In this document: positions 42,312 to 50,254 of the stretch, piece by piece
Position numbering within the stretch: position 1 is the first letter of the stretch
Layout of the letters: each line of letters opens with the position of its first letter
NCBI GenBank assembly: GCA_028290305.1
Contig: JAQGKC010000242.1
Coordinates: forward strand, 1-64,000
Length of the DNA stretch: 64,000 bases
Direction: 5' to 3'
Source: Bradyrhizobium sp.
GTDB taxonomy: Bacteria; Pseudomonadota; Alphaproteobacteria; Rhizobiales; Xanthobacteraceae
Notes under the pieces: generated by a model
Databases searched by the model: none
What the model was told of the DNA's origin: nothing
Seen by the model: only the letters and a program-made list of their open reading frames with translations
Position numbers and translations under genes: made by a program

Positions 42312-43178
42312 TTGGATCTAGCAGTCGTTGTCGGGATCGACTTCATCTATGCCGTTGCGACGCTGGCGCTGATCAGCGTCGGCCTTGCCATCGTCTTCGG
42401 CATGATGCGCATCATCAATCTTGCCCATGGAGAATTCATGGTGATGGGCAGCTACAGCGCCGCTGTAGCGGTGCACCATCACATCAACATCTGGATTGCC
42501 ATTCTTGTGATCCCGCCGCTCGCGGTCGCCGCCATCGGTGCCGTCATCGAACGCCTGATCATACGCCGTCTCTATGGGCGCATGGTCGAAACCATGCTGG
42601 CGACCTGGGGCCTCAGTCTCTTCATTGTTGGCATCCTGACCATGGTTTTCGGCGATACCACCGAAGGCGTTCCAACGCCGCTTCCGGGAAGCGCCATCGG
42701 CGCCTACCAGGCGAGCGGCTACGGCCTGTTCGTGATAGCGATGTCGATCGTAACGATCATCGGCGTCTATCTTGTGTTGCGGACCAGTCGTCTCGGACTG
42801 CTGGCAAGGGGAACGATGCAGAATGCCGAAATGGCCGCGGCGCTCGGCGTTGACACCTCGCGCATCTACGCCGTGACATTTGCTTTCGGCGCAGCGCTCG
42901 CGGGATTGGCCGGCGGAATACTCGCGCCGGTCTCGGGCGTCTTCCCCAATATTGGCGGCTCGTACATCGGTCGTGCCTTCATCACCGTCATCGGCGGAGG
43001 GCCGTCAGCGCTTGTGGGAACTATCTCCGCGTCAACGCTATTTGGCATCATCAATCAGCTTGCAACGTTTGCCAGCAATCCGGTCTATGGCGAAGTGGCG
43101 CTTCTGGTGGCCGCGATTATTTTGATCCGCCTGCTGCCGCAAGGGATCACCGGCCGTTATTTCCGGGGCAACCTATGA
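42312..43178 (+). CDS. Branched-chain/urea-type ABC permease 1 (LivH/UrtB class)
   Basis: A 288-residue inner-membrane permease with about eight helices. The IVFGMMRIINLAHGEFMVMGSY block near the N-terminus is diagnostic for the LivH/UrtB class, as is the ARGTMQNAEMAAALGVDTSRIY loop that contacts the ATPases. The start is TTG 42312, supported by GGAGAGAA just upstream; no ATG fits. It overlaps the second permease gene by four bases. Confidence 0.93.
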   Translation: MDLAVVVGIDFIYAVATLALISVGLAIVFGMMRIINLAHGEFMVMGSYSAAVAVHHHINIWIAILVIPPLAVAAIGAVIERLIIRRLYGRMVETMLATWGLSLFIVGILTMVFGDTTEGVPTPLPGSAIGAYQASGYGLFVIAMSIVTIIGVYLVLRTSRLGLLARGTMQNAEMAAALGVDTSRIYAVTFAFGAALAGLAGGILAPVSGVFPNIGGSYIGRAFITVIGGGPSALVGTISASTLFGIINQLATFASNPVYGEVALLVAAIILIRLLPQGITGRYFRGNL

Positions 43179-44218
43179 CGAATTTTCTGCGTGCAAATGC
43201 CGCTCTGGTTGCTGTCGGTGTCGTCGGAATTGCGCTGCTGATCGGTCTGCCTATCGCGCTTGATCTGTACACCCTCCTGCAGATCACCCTGTATATAATT
43301 TTCGCCATCCTGGCGCTGAGCCTGGCGTTCATCTGGGGTTATGGAGGCATTCTTTGCTTCGGCCATTCCGCTTTCTTCGGTTTGGGCGCCTATGCCTACG
43401 CGGTCAGCGTCATCAACATGGGCGAAAGCACGCTACCGTTTCTCATTGCAATGGTGCTGCCGGCCCTGTTCGCGGCCGGGCTCGGATATTTCATGTTCTA
43501 TGCGCGCATCAGCGACGTCTATGTCGGCGTCATCACGCTGACGGTCACGCTTATCATCTACAACGTGGTCAACTCGACGGCTGGACCGCAATATCACATT
43601 GGCGAAGCCTTCCTCGGCGGCTTCAATGGCATGCCGAACGTTCCATCGCTCAACGTTCCGTTTCAGCCGGACAATACGCTCGAGCCGGCGGGCATGTTCA
43701 CGCTCTGCATGGCGCTTCTGCTGATCGTCTATTTTGGATTACACGCGGTGCTGAGGACGCGCTTCGGACGCGTGCTCGTCGCGGTGCGCGAGAACGAGCA
43801 ACGCGTCGAATTCCTGGGCTATGACTCGCGTTTGCACAAGCTCATCGCGTTTTCGATAGGCGGTGCTCTCGCGGGCCTGGCCGGATGTCTGTTCACGGCC
43901 TGGGGAAATTTCGTCAGTCCGACCGCGTTCAGCGTGGTGCAGTCGGCCCAGATCATCATATGGCTGATGGTCGGCGGAGCCGGGACGCTGCTCGGTCCCG
44001 TGATTGGCGCCATGGCTATGTCCTGGCTCACCCTCAAAATCGGTACCCAGCAGACCGTCAACGCGAACGTCGTGCTTGGCGGCATTCTTCTCGTTTTCGT
44101 TATCCTGATCCCGAAAGGGGTCGCGCCCATGATTACGGAACGATTGGTACCCTGGCTTGTGTCGTTGCGCCGGCCGGCGGCTTCGCCACGGAGTGTCGCG
44201 CGAGAGGGTAAGGTATGA
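43175..44218 (+). CDS. Branched-chain/urea-type ABC permease 2 (LivM/UrtC class)
   Basis: A 347-residue permease, partner of the preceding one. It has the LivM-class pattern LSLAFIWGYGGILCFGHSAFFGLGAYAYA and the cytoplasmic loop RVLVAVRENEQRVEFLGYDSRLHK, followed by VGGAGTLLGPVIGA. Its start overlaps the first permease stop and its stop overlaps the ATPase start, each by four bases, so the subunits are made in fixed ratio. Confidence 0.94.
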   Translation: MTNFLRANAALVAVGVVGIALLIGLPIALDLYTLLQITLYIIFAILALSLAFIWGYGGILCFGHSAFFGLGAYAYAVSVINMGESTLPFLIAMVLPALFAAGLGYFMFYARISDVYVGVITLTVTLIIYNVVNSTAGPQYHIGEAFLGGFNGMPNVPSLNVPFQPDNTLEPAGMFTLCMALLLIVYFGLHAVLRTRFGRVLVAVRENEQRVEFLGYDSRLHKLIAFSIGGALAGLAGCLFTAWGNFVSPTAFSVVQSAQIIIWLMVGGAGTLLGPVIGAMAMSWLTLKIGTQQTVNANVVLGGILLVFVILIPKGVAPMITERLVPWLVSLRRPAASPRSVAREGKV

Positions 44219-44937
44219 GCCCACCCCTGATCGAGACCCGCGGACTGGCCAAGCATTTCGGCGGGGTGCAGGCGATCCGCGGCGTCGATTTCGCGCTTGC
44301 AGAAGGAGAACTGCGCTGCCTGATCGGGCCCAACGGAGCCGGCAAGAGTACATTCTTTAAGCTCCTGACCGGCCAGATCAAACCGACCAGCGGATCGGTA
44401 TTGTTTCGCGGAACCGACATCACCGCGTTGCAAGCGCATGAAATCGCGCGGCTGGGCATCGGCATCAAGACCCAGGTGCCCAGCGTCTTCAATGGCCTCT
44501 CAGTGCGTGACAATCTCTGGATTGCGGCGGCGCGCCACAAAAAGGGAAGAGCCATCGCGCAGGCGGTGGAAGCGCAGATCGAGCGGCTCATGCTTGGCCG
44601 TTTTGCCAATAGCCTGACTGGGCAACTCGCCCATGGCCAACGTCAGCGCGTCGAGTTGGGCCTCGTGTTGTGCGGCGAGCCGAACCTGATTCTGCTGGAT
44701 GAGCCGGCGGCCGGGATGACCGAGGAAGAGCGGGGCCGGACCGCGGAGCTGATTTGCGAGATCAATCGCGATCATCCGCTGATCGTCGTCGAGCACGACA
44801 TGTCCTTTATTCGTACCATCGCCCGACGGATCACTGTGTTCAACCAGGGGACGATCCTGATGGAAGGAGATGTCGACCAGGTATTCGGCAGCCAGGCGGT
44901 TCGCGACGTCTATCTTGGCAAGAAGGTTGCGGCCTGA
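44215..44937 (+). CDS. ABC ATPase 1 (LivG/UrtD class)
   Basis: A 240-residue ATPase: Walker A GPNGAGKST (about 42-50), signature LAHGQRQRVELG, Walker B LILLDEPAAGM and His switch VEHDMSFI. The LAHGQ signature and MTEEE after Walker B are typical of the LivG/UrtD subgroup. The start (ATGAG) overlaps the LivM stop, and its own stop overlaps the next start (TGATG). Confidence 0.94.
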   Translation: MSPPLIETRGLAKHFGGVQAIRGVDFALAEGELRCLIGPNGAGKSTFFKLLTGQIKPTSGSVLFRGTDITALQAHEIARLGIGIKTQVPSVFNGLSVRDNLWIAAARHKKGRAIAQAVEAQIERLMLGRFANSLTGQLAHGQRQRVELGLVLCGEPNLILLDEPAAGMTEEERGRTAELICEINRDHPLIVVEHDMSFIRTIARRITVFNQGTILMEGDVDQVFGSQAVRDVYLGKKVAA

Positions 44938-45641
44938 TGCTCGAAGTCGATAACGTCCACGCCGGCTATGGTCGCATCCCCGTGCTTTCCGGGATTAATT
45001 TTACGGTGGCTGCGCACGAGGTCGTCGGGGTGCTCGGACACAACGGGATGGGCAAGACCACGCTTCTCAGGACGTTGATCGGACAGATCCCGCTCACCCG
45101 CGGCAAGATTCGCTTCGGTGACGCCGATATCGGCAGCAAGTCGTCATTTCTTCGGGTGCGTGCCGGCATGGGCTATGTTCCGCAAGGGCGCGCCATCTTT
45201 CCGAATTTGACGGCCTACGAGAATCTGCGGATGGGATTCATCGAGGATGGTATCCATTCCGAAGAAAACGCTGTCAAGGATGTGCTCGCGAGATTTCCGC
45301 GGCTCGATCCGCTCGTCGACCGTCTCGGCGGGGCGTTGTCCGGCGGTGAGCAACAGATACTTGCGTTGGCGCGATGCCTGTGCGGGCGTCCCAAGCTGTT
45401 ACTGCTCGATGAACCGACGGAGGGAATCCAGCCTTCGATCGTGGAAGAAATCCTCGAGATTCTGATCGGGCTTCATCGCCATCAAGGGTTGGCCATCATC
45501 GTGGTCGAGCAAAACCTCGACTTCATCCGACGCCTTTCCGATCGCGTTCTGCTGATTGAAAAGGGCACGATCACGGGGGAAGTGTCTCCTGAAGCATTGG
45601 GAGAGACACCGGAGCTTGGCGGCTACATTGCCGCCGAGTGA
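44937..45641 (+). CDS. ABC ATPase 2 (LivF/UrtE class)
   Basis: A 234-residue ATPase: start MLEVDNVHAGYGRIPVL, Walker A GHNGMGKTT, YVPQGRAIFPNLTAYENLRMG, signature LSGGEQQILALAR and Walker B LLLLDEPTEGIQPSIV. All are LivF/UrtE-subgroup features. The EGIQPSI phrase is shared with UrtE proteins and supports a urea- or amide-type importer. A hairpin lies between it and the next gene. Confidence 0.94.
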   Translation: MLEVDNVHAGYGRIPVLSGINFTVAAHEVVGVLGHNGMGKTTLLRTLIGQIPLTRGKIRFGDADIGSKSSFLRVRAGMGYVPQGRAIFPNLTAYENLRMGFIEDGIHSEENAVKDVLARFPRLDPLVDRLGGALSGGEQQILALARCLCGRPKLLLLDEPTEGIQPSIVEEILEILIGLHRHQGLAIIVVEQNLDFIRRLSDRVLLIEKGTITGEVSPEALGETPELGGYIAAE

Positions 45642-45685
45642 CGAAACGCTCGAAGCGGGTGAGAGGCTCGTTTCGAGGTCTGTAA

Positions 45686-45703
45686 CGCCAGCCGGTGCTG
45701 GCG
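45686..45703 (+). terminator. Intercistronic hairpin before the isochorismatase gene
   Basis: CGCCAGC-CGGT-GCTGGCG forms a perfect 7-bp stem with a four-base loop, 45 nt after the ATPase stop. No T-tract. It may partly end the importer transcript. Confidence 0.5.
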
Positions 45704-45747
45704 CAACAATCGGTGCCCCGCCTGGGCGCTCAACAAAGGAGGTTGCC

Positions 45748-46455
45748 ATGCACAAGATCGAGATGTCCCCTGATGTATTGGATCGCATAAAGGGCTTCCG
45801 CGATGGGGTTCATATGTTCGGTAACATCGATCCCTCGCGCACCGCGCACATCATCGTCGACCTGCAGAACGGCTTTATGGAACCGGGCGCGACGGTCGAG
45901 CTTCCGGTTGCGCGGGAGATCGTCCCAAACGTCAACAAGATTTGCGAGGCGGTACGCGCCGCCGGCGGCATCAACGTGTTTATCCGGTACCTGATCGACG
46001 AAGAGACTCAGGTGAGCTGGTCGAGCTGGTTTACCGATTTCGCCTCGCCGCAACGCCGCAAGGCCATGATTGAGACGTTTGGGAAGGATTGCCACGGTTT
46101 CGCGCTGTGGCCGGAGCTTGACGTGCAGGCAACGGACCTAATTGTCGATAAGACCCGCTTTGGTGCCTTCGTTCCCGGCTCCTCCAAATTGCATGAAATT
46201 CTGCAAGCGCGCGGGATTGACACGCTCATCATCACGGGCACCGCGACCAATGTGTGTTGCGAATCGACCGCGCGCGACGCCATGCAGATGAACTACAAGG
46301 TCATCTTCATAGCCGACGGCAATGCCGCTTTGACCGATGCCGAGCACAACGCGACACTCAATAACATGGTGACGTTGTTTGCCGATGTCATGACTACCAA
46401 TGAAGTGGTCGGATTCCTTAGCTCTGCTGCGGGCAAGAGGCAAGTGGCCGCGTAA
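45748..46455 (+). CDS. Isochorismatase-fold amidohydrolase
   Basis: A 235-residue cysteine hydrolase. The catalytic residues are visible: Asp in HIIVDLQNGF, Lys in VDKTRFGAF, and Cys in TGTATNVCCESTARDA, with the preceding cis-peptide region. The TNVCCEST version is shared with N-carbamoylsarcosine amidase, ureidoacrylate amidohydrolase and maleamate amidase, all ammonia-releasing enzymes. The start is fixed by AAAGGAGGTT just upstream. Sitting behind the amide importer, it probably hydrolyses an imported amide or carbamoyl compound. Hairpins flank it on both sides, suggesting its own mRNA level. Confidence 0.9.
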   Translation: MHKIEMSPDVLDRIKGFRDGVHMFGNIDPSRTAHIIVDLQNGFMEPGATVELPVAREIVPNVNKICEAVRAAGGINVFIRYLIDEETQVSWSSWFTDFASPQRRKAMIETFGKDCHGFALWPELDVQATDLIVDKTRFGAFVPGSSKLHEILQARGIDTLIITGTATNVCCESTARDAMQMNYKVIFIADGNAALTDAEHNATLNNMVTLFADVMTTNEVVGFLSSAAGKRQVAA

Positions 46456-46469
46456 TCAACCACCCACGA

Positions 46470-46504
46470 CTGAACCACCCGCCAGGCAGCGGCGCGTGGT
46501 TCAG
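46470..46504 (+). terminator. Intercistronic hairpin after the isochorismatase gene
   Basis: CTGAACCAC (46470-46478) pairs with GTGGTTCAG (46496-46504) around a GC-rich loop that can itself fold. There is no T-tract; partial termination or mRNA protection is likely. Confidence 0.45.
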
Positions 46505-46533
46505 CTACGGCCGACAGCTAAAAGGAATCCAAT

Positions 46534-48231
46534 ATGGCAGACAGACCCAGGATCGCCCACTTGGCGGGGCCGACGGCGACCGTCCAGAACTCACCCCCGC
46601 TCGTCACGTCGAACAAGGCGCGTCAAAAGTATGGCCTGCCGGTGCGCAAAAATCAGGACGGCAGCGATTCGCGTTTCGATGCCTTGCGCGCCCAACGTCT
46701 GGCAGCACCGGCAAAGGTCTATGTGGAATGCTTTTCAGCGCATCCGCTCGAGGCGGATGCCGGCGAACTTTATGGGCCGCCCGACGGCTACCTGGATGCA
46801 AGGGGGGTGTTCCACAGCGAACGCACAAGTCCGCAGGACAAGGCCGTCTTCGAAATCGAGATCCTCCCCGAGGACGGCCTTTATCCTCTGCCCTACATGG
46901 CCCGGAAGGCGGATGGCGAGGCATGGGACGGAGAATGCACCGAACCGGGTGCACCGGCCTCCCAGGCGCGGCAATCCTTTTATCCTGACGGATCGCGCAG
47001 TTTCGAAGAGATCGATCGGCTGGGCATCGGCTCCGCAGGGGTCGGAAATCTGATTTCATCACTCGCCGATGTCGATTTCTATCGGGTTCTTCCTCCTGCA
47101 GGCTACACCAAGGGTTTGTCGGCATCTCGTCGCACCGACGTAGGCGAGGGAGATATTCCGCCGGAAACACGCAGCAAGGATTTCTTCGCGTACAGGCCTT
47201 ATCACCTCGGCGAAGCTCCGCCGCGACCGGCTCTGGCGCGCCTCACCAATGCCGCGCGCCGGATATTCGACAGCAACAAATATGATGGCGCCATCTATAC
47301 CCAGGGCAGCCCGCAGATCGAAGAGGTTGCCTACTGGTTCAATCTCCTGATCGACACCACCATTCCGATCTGCGGCAACGCCGCGCAGCGGCCGCAGGGC
47401 GAGATCAGCAATGACGGTCCCAAGAACATCACCGATTCCGTCGAATACATCGCGTCCAGGGTTTGGGCGGACGAGCAGGGCCGCAATCGCGCTGGCGTCA
47501 TCGTCCTGCAAGAGCAGCGCTTCTTTGCCGCGCGCGAGGTGATGAAGGTCGACGCCCGACCGGGCGGATACGTCGCGACCGGCGGACATGGCGGAATCCT
47601 GGGAGGCATGGGTTATCACGGCGCAGCGGTGCTGCATTATGTTCCGGCGCTGAAACACACCTATTTGTCGCAAGTGAACCTCTCCAGGATTCCGTCGTCC
47701 GTGCCGGTCGTTTCCAGTTCGGGCGGAGTTCTCAAGCGAAGCGAAACAAAGATCCGGCAGGATGATGGCGATCTCCTGGAAGGTGCCATCCCTTCGGTGG
47801 CGATCGTCAAGGATGGTGGCTTTTACGCCGAGGAATATCTCGACGATCCCGCCGTCACGGCCGATCTGATCGCGTTGCTGGCGCGAAAACTCGAGACAAA
47901 CCGTCTCGCAGGATTCGTCATCGAAGGCACGACACCCTATGGAAAGATGACCTCGTCGGTCCGGCAAGCGGTATTGCGAAAGGCAATTTATAGCGGCCTT
48001 CCCGTCGTGCGGGTGGGTCGCGGTAACCCGGAGGGTTTCGCCGATCCGGATGCGTATTTCATTGCGGGCTCGAATCTGACAGCGACAAAGGCCCGTATGC
48101 TGCTCATGGCCTGCCTGTTGAAATTCGGCAGCCTGCCGCCGGCCAGGAATCCGGATGATCCGACCTCAGCCGAACTCTCCGCTATCAGGACGGCTGTCGC
48201 GGCCTATCAGAAGATCTTCGACACCCACTGA
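46534..48231 (+). CDS. Long asparaginase-like protein with altered active site
   Basis: A 565-residue protein against about 330 for normal asparaginases. The N-terminus (RIAHLAGPTATVQ) lines up with the first catalytic loop TGGTI. About 160 extra residues (roughly 60-220) of unknown fold follow. The second motif, normally HGTDTxEE, reads QGSPQIEE at residues 257-264, so the catalytic Thr-Asp pair is missing. Later blocks are normal (SNDGPKN; the C-terminal domain with GFVIEGTTPYGKM). The enzyme may therefore use another mechanism or substrate. A good AAAAGGAATC ribosome site precedes ATG 46534. Last gene of the amide operon. Confidence 0.72.
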   Translation: MADRPRIAHLAGPTATVQNSPPLVTSNKARQKYGLPVRKNQDGSDSRFDALRAQRLAAPAKVYVECFSAHPLEADAGELYGPPDGYLDARGVFHSERTSPQDKAVFEIEILPEDGLYPLPYMARKADGEAWDGECTEPGAPASQARQSFYPDGSRSFEEIDRLGIGSAGVGNLISSLADVDFYRVLPPAGYTKGLSASRRTDVGEGDIPPETRSKDFFAYRPYHLGEAPPRPALARLTNAARRIFDSNKYDGAIYTQGSPQIEEVAYWFNLLIDTTIPICGNAAQRPQGEISNDGPKNITDSVEYIASRVWADEQGRNRAGVIVLQEQRFFAAREVMKVDARPGGYVATGGHGGILGGMGYHGAAVLHYVPALKHTYLSQVNLSRIPSSVPVVSSSGGVLKRSETKIRQDDGDLLEGAIPSVAIVKDGGFYAEEYLDDPAVTADLIALLARKLETNRLAGFVIEGTTPYGKMTSSVRQAVLRKAIYSGLPVVRVGRGNPEGFADPDAYFIAGSNLTATKARMLLMACLLKFGSLPPARNPDDPTSAELSAIRTAVAAYQKIFDTH

Positions 48232-48244
48232 TGCTCAGCTACGG

Positions 48245-49510
48245 TCATGACCATCGGCGCAGTACGATGCTCGCATTGACGCCTCCGAAACCGAAACCGT
48301 TTGATATCGCATGCGCGATCGGCATGTTCCGGGCTTCGCCGCGGACGAGATCGATGCCCTCCGCAAGGGCGTCCGGGTTTTCAAGATTAAGGGTAGGCGG
48401 AGCAACCTGGTCGCGAAGGGCGAGCACAGTGAAAATCGCCTCCAGTCCGCCGGCGGCTCCGAGCAGGTGACCTGTGGCTGATTTCGTCGCGCTGACCGCA
48501 ATTCGCCTGTCGGTGCCGAAGACGGCCTTGATCGCTTCCAGTTCGCTGCTGTCGCCGACGGGAGTGGACGTGGAATGCGCGTTCAGGTGCTGCACGTCGC
48601 CCGGCGCGAGCCCGGCTTGCCGCAGCGCCAGTTGCATGGCGCGGCGTGCACCTTCTCCGTCTTCGGGGCCTGACGTCAGGTGATAGGCGTCGGCGCTGGT
48701 GCCATAACCGGTGACCTCAGCGATCGGGCGAGCGCCGCGGGCGAGAGCGTGCTGCAATTCCTCGATGACGAGAATTCCCGCGCCTTCTCCCATCACGAAG
48801 CCATCGCGGTCGCGATCGAAGGGACGAGACGCGCGCCATGGCGTGTCGTTGAATTTCGTCGAAAGTGCGCGTGCAACTGCAAAGCCTCCCAAACCGACAA
48901 GATCGATGCACGCTTCCGCGCCGCCGCAAATCGCAATGTCTGCTTCGCCGGCCCGGATCAGGCGGGCGGCATCTCCGATGGCCTGGACGCTCGCGGCACA
49001 GGCGGTCACTGGTGCGCCGATCGGTCCCTTGTAGCCATAGCGAATGGAGATATGTCCGGCCGCCAGATTGACCAGAAAGGACGGCACGGTGAATGGCGAA
49101 AGACGTCGGATCCCGCGCTGGTCTGTTATGCGCACGGCTTCGACGATCGCCGGGAATCCGCCGATCCCGGAAGCGATCACCGTTGCGGTTCGTTCGAGCG
49201 ACTGCACGTTCGCTGGAGCCCACCCGGCCTGCGCGATCGCCTCTGCCGCCGCGACCATCGCGAACAGAATGAACCGATCCATCTTGCGCCGTTCCTTCCG
49301 CGCCACGATGGCATCGGGATCGAACCCGCCCTCGGAGTCATCGACCTTGTCAGGCACCATTCCAGCCACCCTCGCGGTGAGGTCCGCACTGATGGTGGCG
49401 GGAACGGAGCGTAGACCTGATCGGCCGGAGAGCAGGCGCGACCATATCAATTCCACACCGCAGCCCAATGGAGACACCGCTCCCAAACCCGTTACAACGA
49501 TCCGGCGCAT
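48245..49510 (-). CDS. Beta-ketoacyl-ACP synthase (KAS II type)
   Basis: A 421-residue condensing enzyme of the FabF type. The active site is complete: Cys in VTACAASVQAIG, His in LNAHSTSTPVGD, Lys/His in SATKSATGHLLGAAG and the GFGFGGVNAS end. The starting MRRIVVTGLGAVSPLG is typical. No acyl-carrier protein, ketoreductase or other fatty-acid gene is adjacent, so this is a solitary copy rather than the housekeeping fab operon. It ends 14 nt from the end of the asparaginase-like gene and starts 8 nt downstream of the HxlR gene stop, so it may be in the HxlR operon. Confidence 0.92.
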   Translation of the reverse strand: MRRIVVTGLGAVSPLGCGVELIWSRLLSGRSGLRSVPATISADLTARVAGMVPDKVDDSEGGFDPDAIVARKERRKMDRFILFAMVAAAEAIAQAGWAPANVQSLERTATVIASGIGGFPAIVEAVRITDQRGIRRLSPFTVPSFLVNLAAGHISIRYGYKGPIGAPVTACAASVQAIGDAARLIRAGEADIAICGGAEACIDLVGLGGFAVARALSTKFNDTPWRASRPFDRDRDGFVMGEGAGILVIEELQHALARGARPIAEVTGYGTSADAYHLTSGPEDGEGARRAMQLALRQAGLAPGDVQHLNAHSTSTPVGDSSELEAIKAVFGTDRRIAVSATKSATGHLLGAAGGLEAIFTVLALRDQVAPPTLNLENPDALAEGIDLVRGEARNMPIAHAISNGFGFGGVNASIVLRRWS

Positions 49511-49518
49511 TTGCTGAC

Positions 49519-50025
49519 CTATGCGGTTATATCTGGCCGCAGCGCGCGCATCGCGCCCAACCGTCGGTGCATGTCCCGGCTGGCTTCGGGGCCCGGAATA
49601 AGAACGACGTTGTCCAGCGTGATCGGCGTTAGGGTGCTGGCCGCCACCATTATCGGTTCAACCCTGAGCGACGACGCCCGGTCCGCCATCAGCAGAGCCT
49701 CGCCGTGAGCAGAAAGATGTTTGTTGCCCCAGGCAAACATCGCCACAACGACAGGAAAAAAGTCGCGGCCTTTTTGAGTAAGCACGTACTCGTACCATTT
49801 GGGCTTCTTGTGATAGAGGCGACGCTCAAAAAGACCCTGCTCGGTCAGATGCTTTAAGCGGCGGGCCAGGATATTCGGGGCAATTCCCAGACTTCGTTGG
49901 AATTCGTCAAAGCGGGTACAGCCCTGGAACGCGTCACGCAGAATCAAAATGCTCCACCATTCGCCAACCGACTCGAGCGTTCGAGCGGTGGGGCACTCCG
50001 AGCGGGGTTTCTTCCGCGGTTGCAT
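49519..50025 (-). CDS. HxlR-family transcriptional regulator
   Basis: A 168-residue winged-helix regulator. HxlR features include a Cys near the N-terminus (SECPTARTLESVGEWWSILILRDAF), the recognition helix (FDEFQRSLGIAPNILARRLKHL) and the wing (YHKKPKWYEYVLTQKG). The N-terminal Cys at the usual redox-sensing site suggests response to electrophiles or oxidants, as in relatives. It is followed closely by the ketoacyl synthase and is preceded by a perfect palindrome likely to be its own operator. Confidence 0.92.
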   Translation of the reverse strand: MQPRKKPRSECPTARTLESVGEWWSILILRDAFQGCTRFDEFQRSLGIAPNILARRLKHLTEQGLFERRLYHKKPKWYEYVLTQKGRDFFPVVVAMFAWGNKHLSAHGEALLMADRASSLRVEPIMVAASTLTPITLDNVVLIPGPEASRDMHRRLGAMRALRPDITA

Positions 50026-50044
50026 GACGCGAAACTAGATGAGT

Positions 50045-50063
50045 TACTTGCATTTTGCAAGTA
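50045..50063. promoter_or_regulatory. Probable HxlR operator TACTTGCA-TTT-TGCAAGTA
   Basis: A perfect 8-bp inverted repeat with a 3-nt spacer, 19 nt upstream of the HxlR start. The symmetry and position fit autoregulation by HxlR-type dimers. The rest of the spacer up to 50254 shows nothing else. Confidence 0.68.
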
Positions 50064-50254
50064 CCAAAAGCGGCACCAGGACGCCGTCTGGAACGAAGTA
50101 AACTTTGAGAAAGTGTCTGAGCGATTAGGCCGATATATCGTTAGGTCGACATTTCCGCTCGGAAACCACGGCGGATGGTCTGCGGTGGCCGCCCGAAAGC
50201 GCGAAGGAAAGCGCGGCGCATTCGCTCGCGTGGCCGTGAAAGGGTTCAGCAAGT

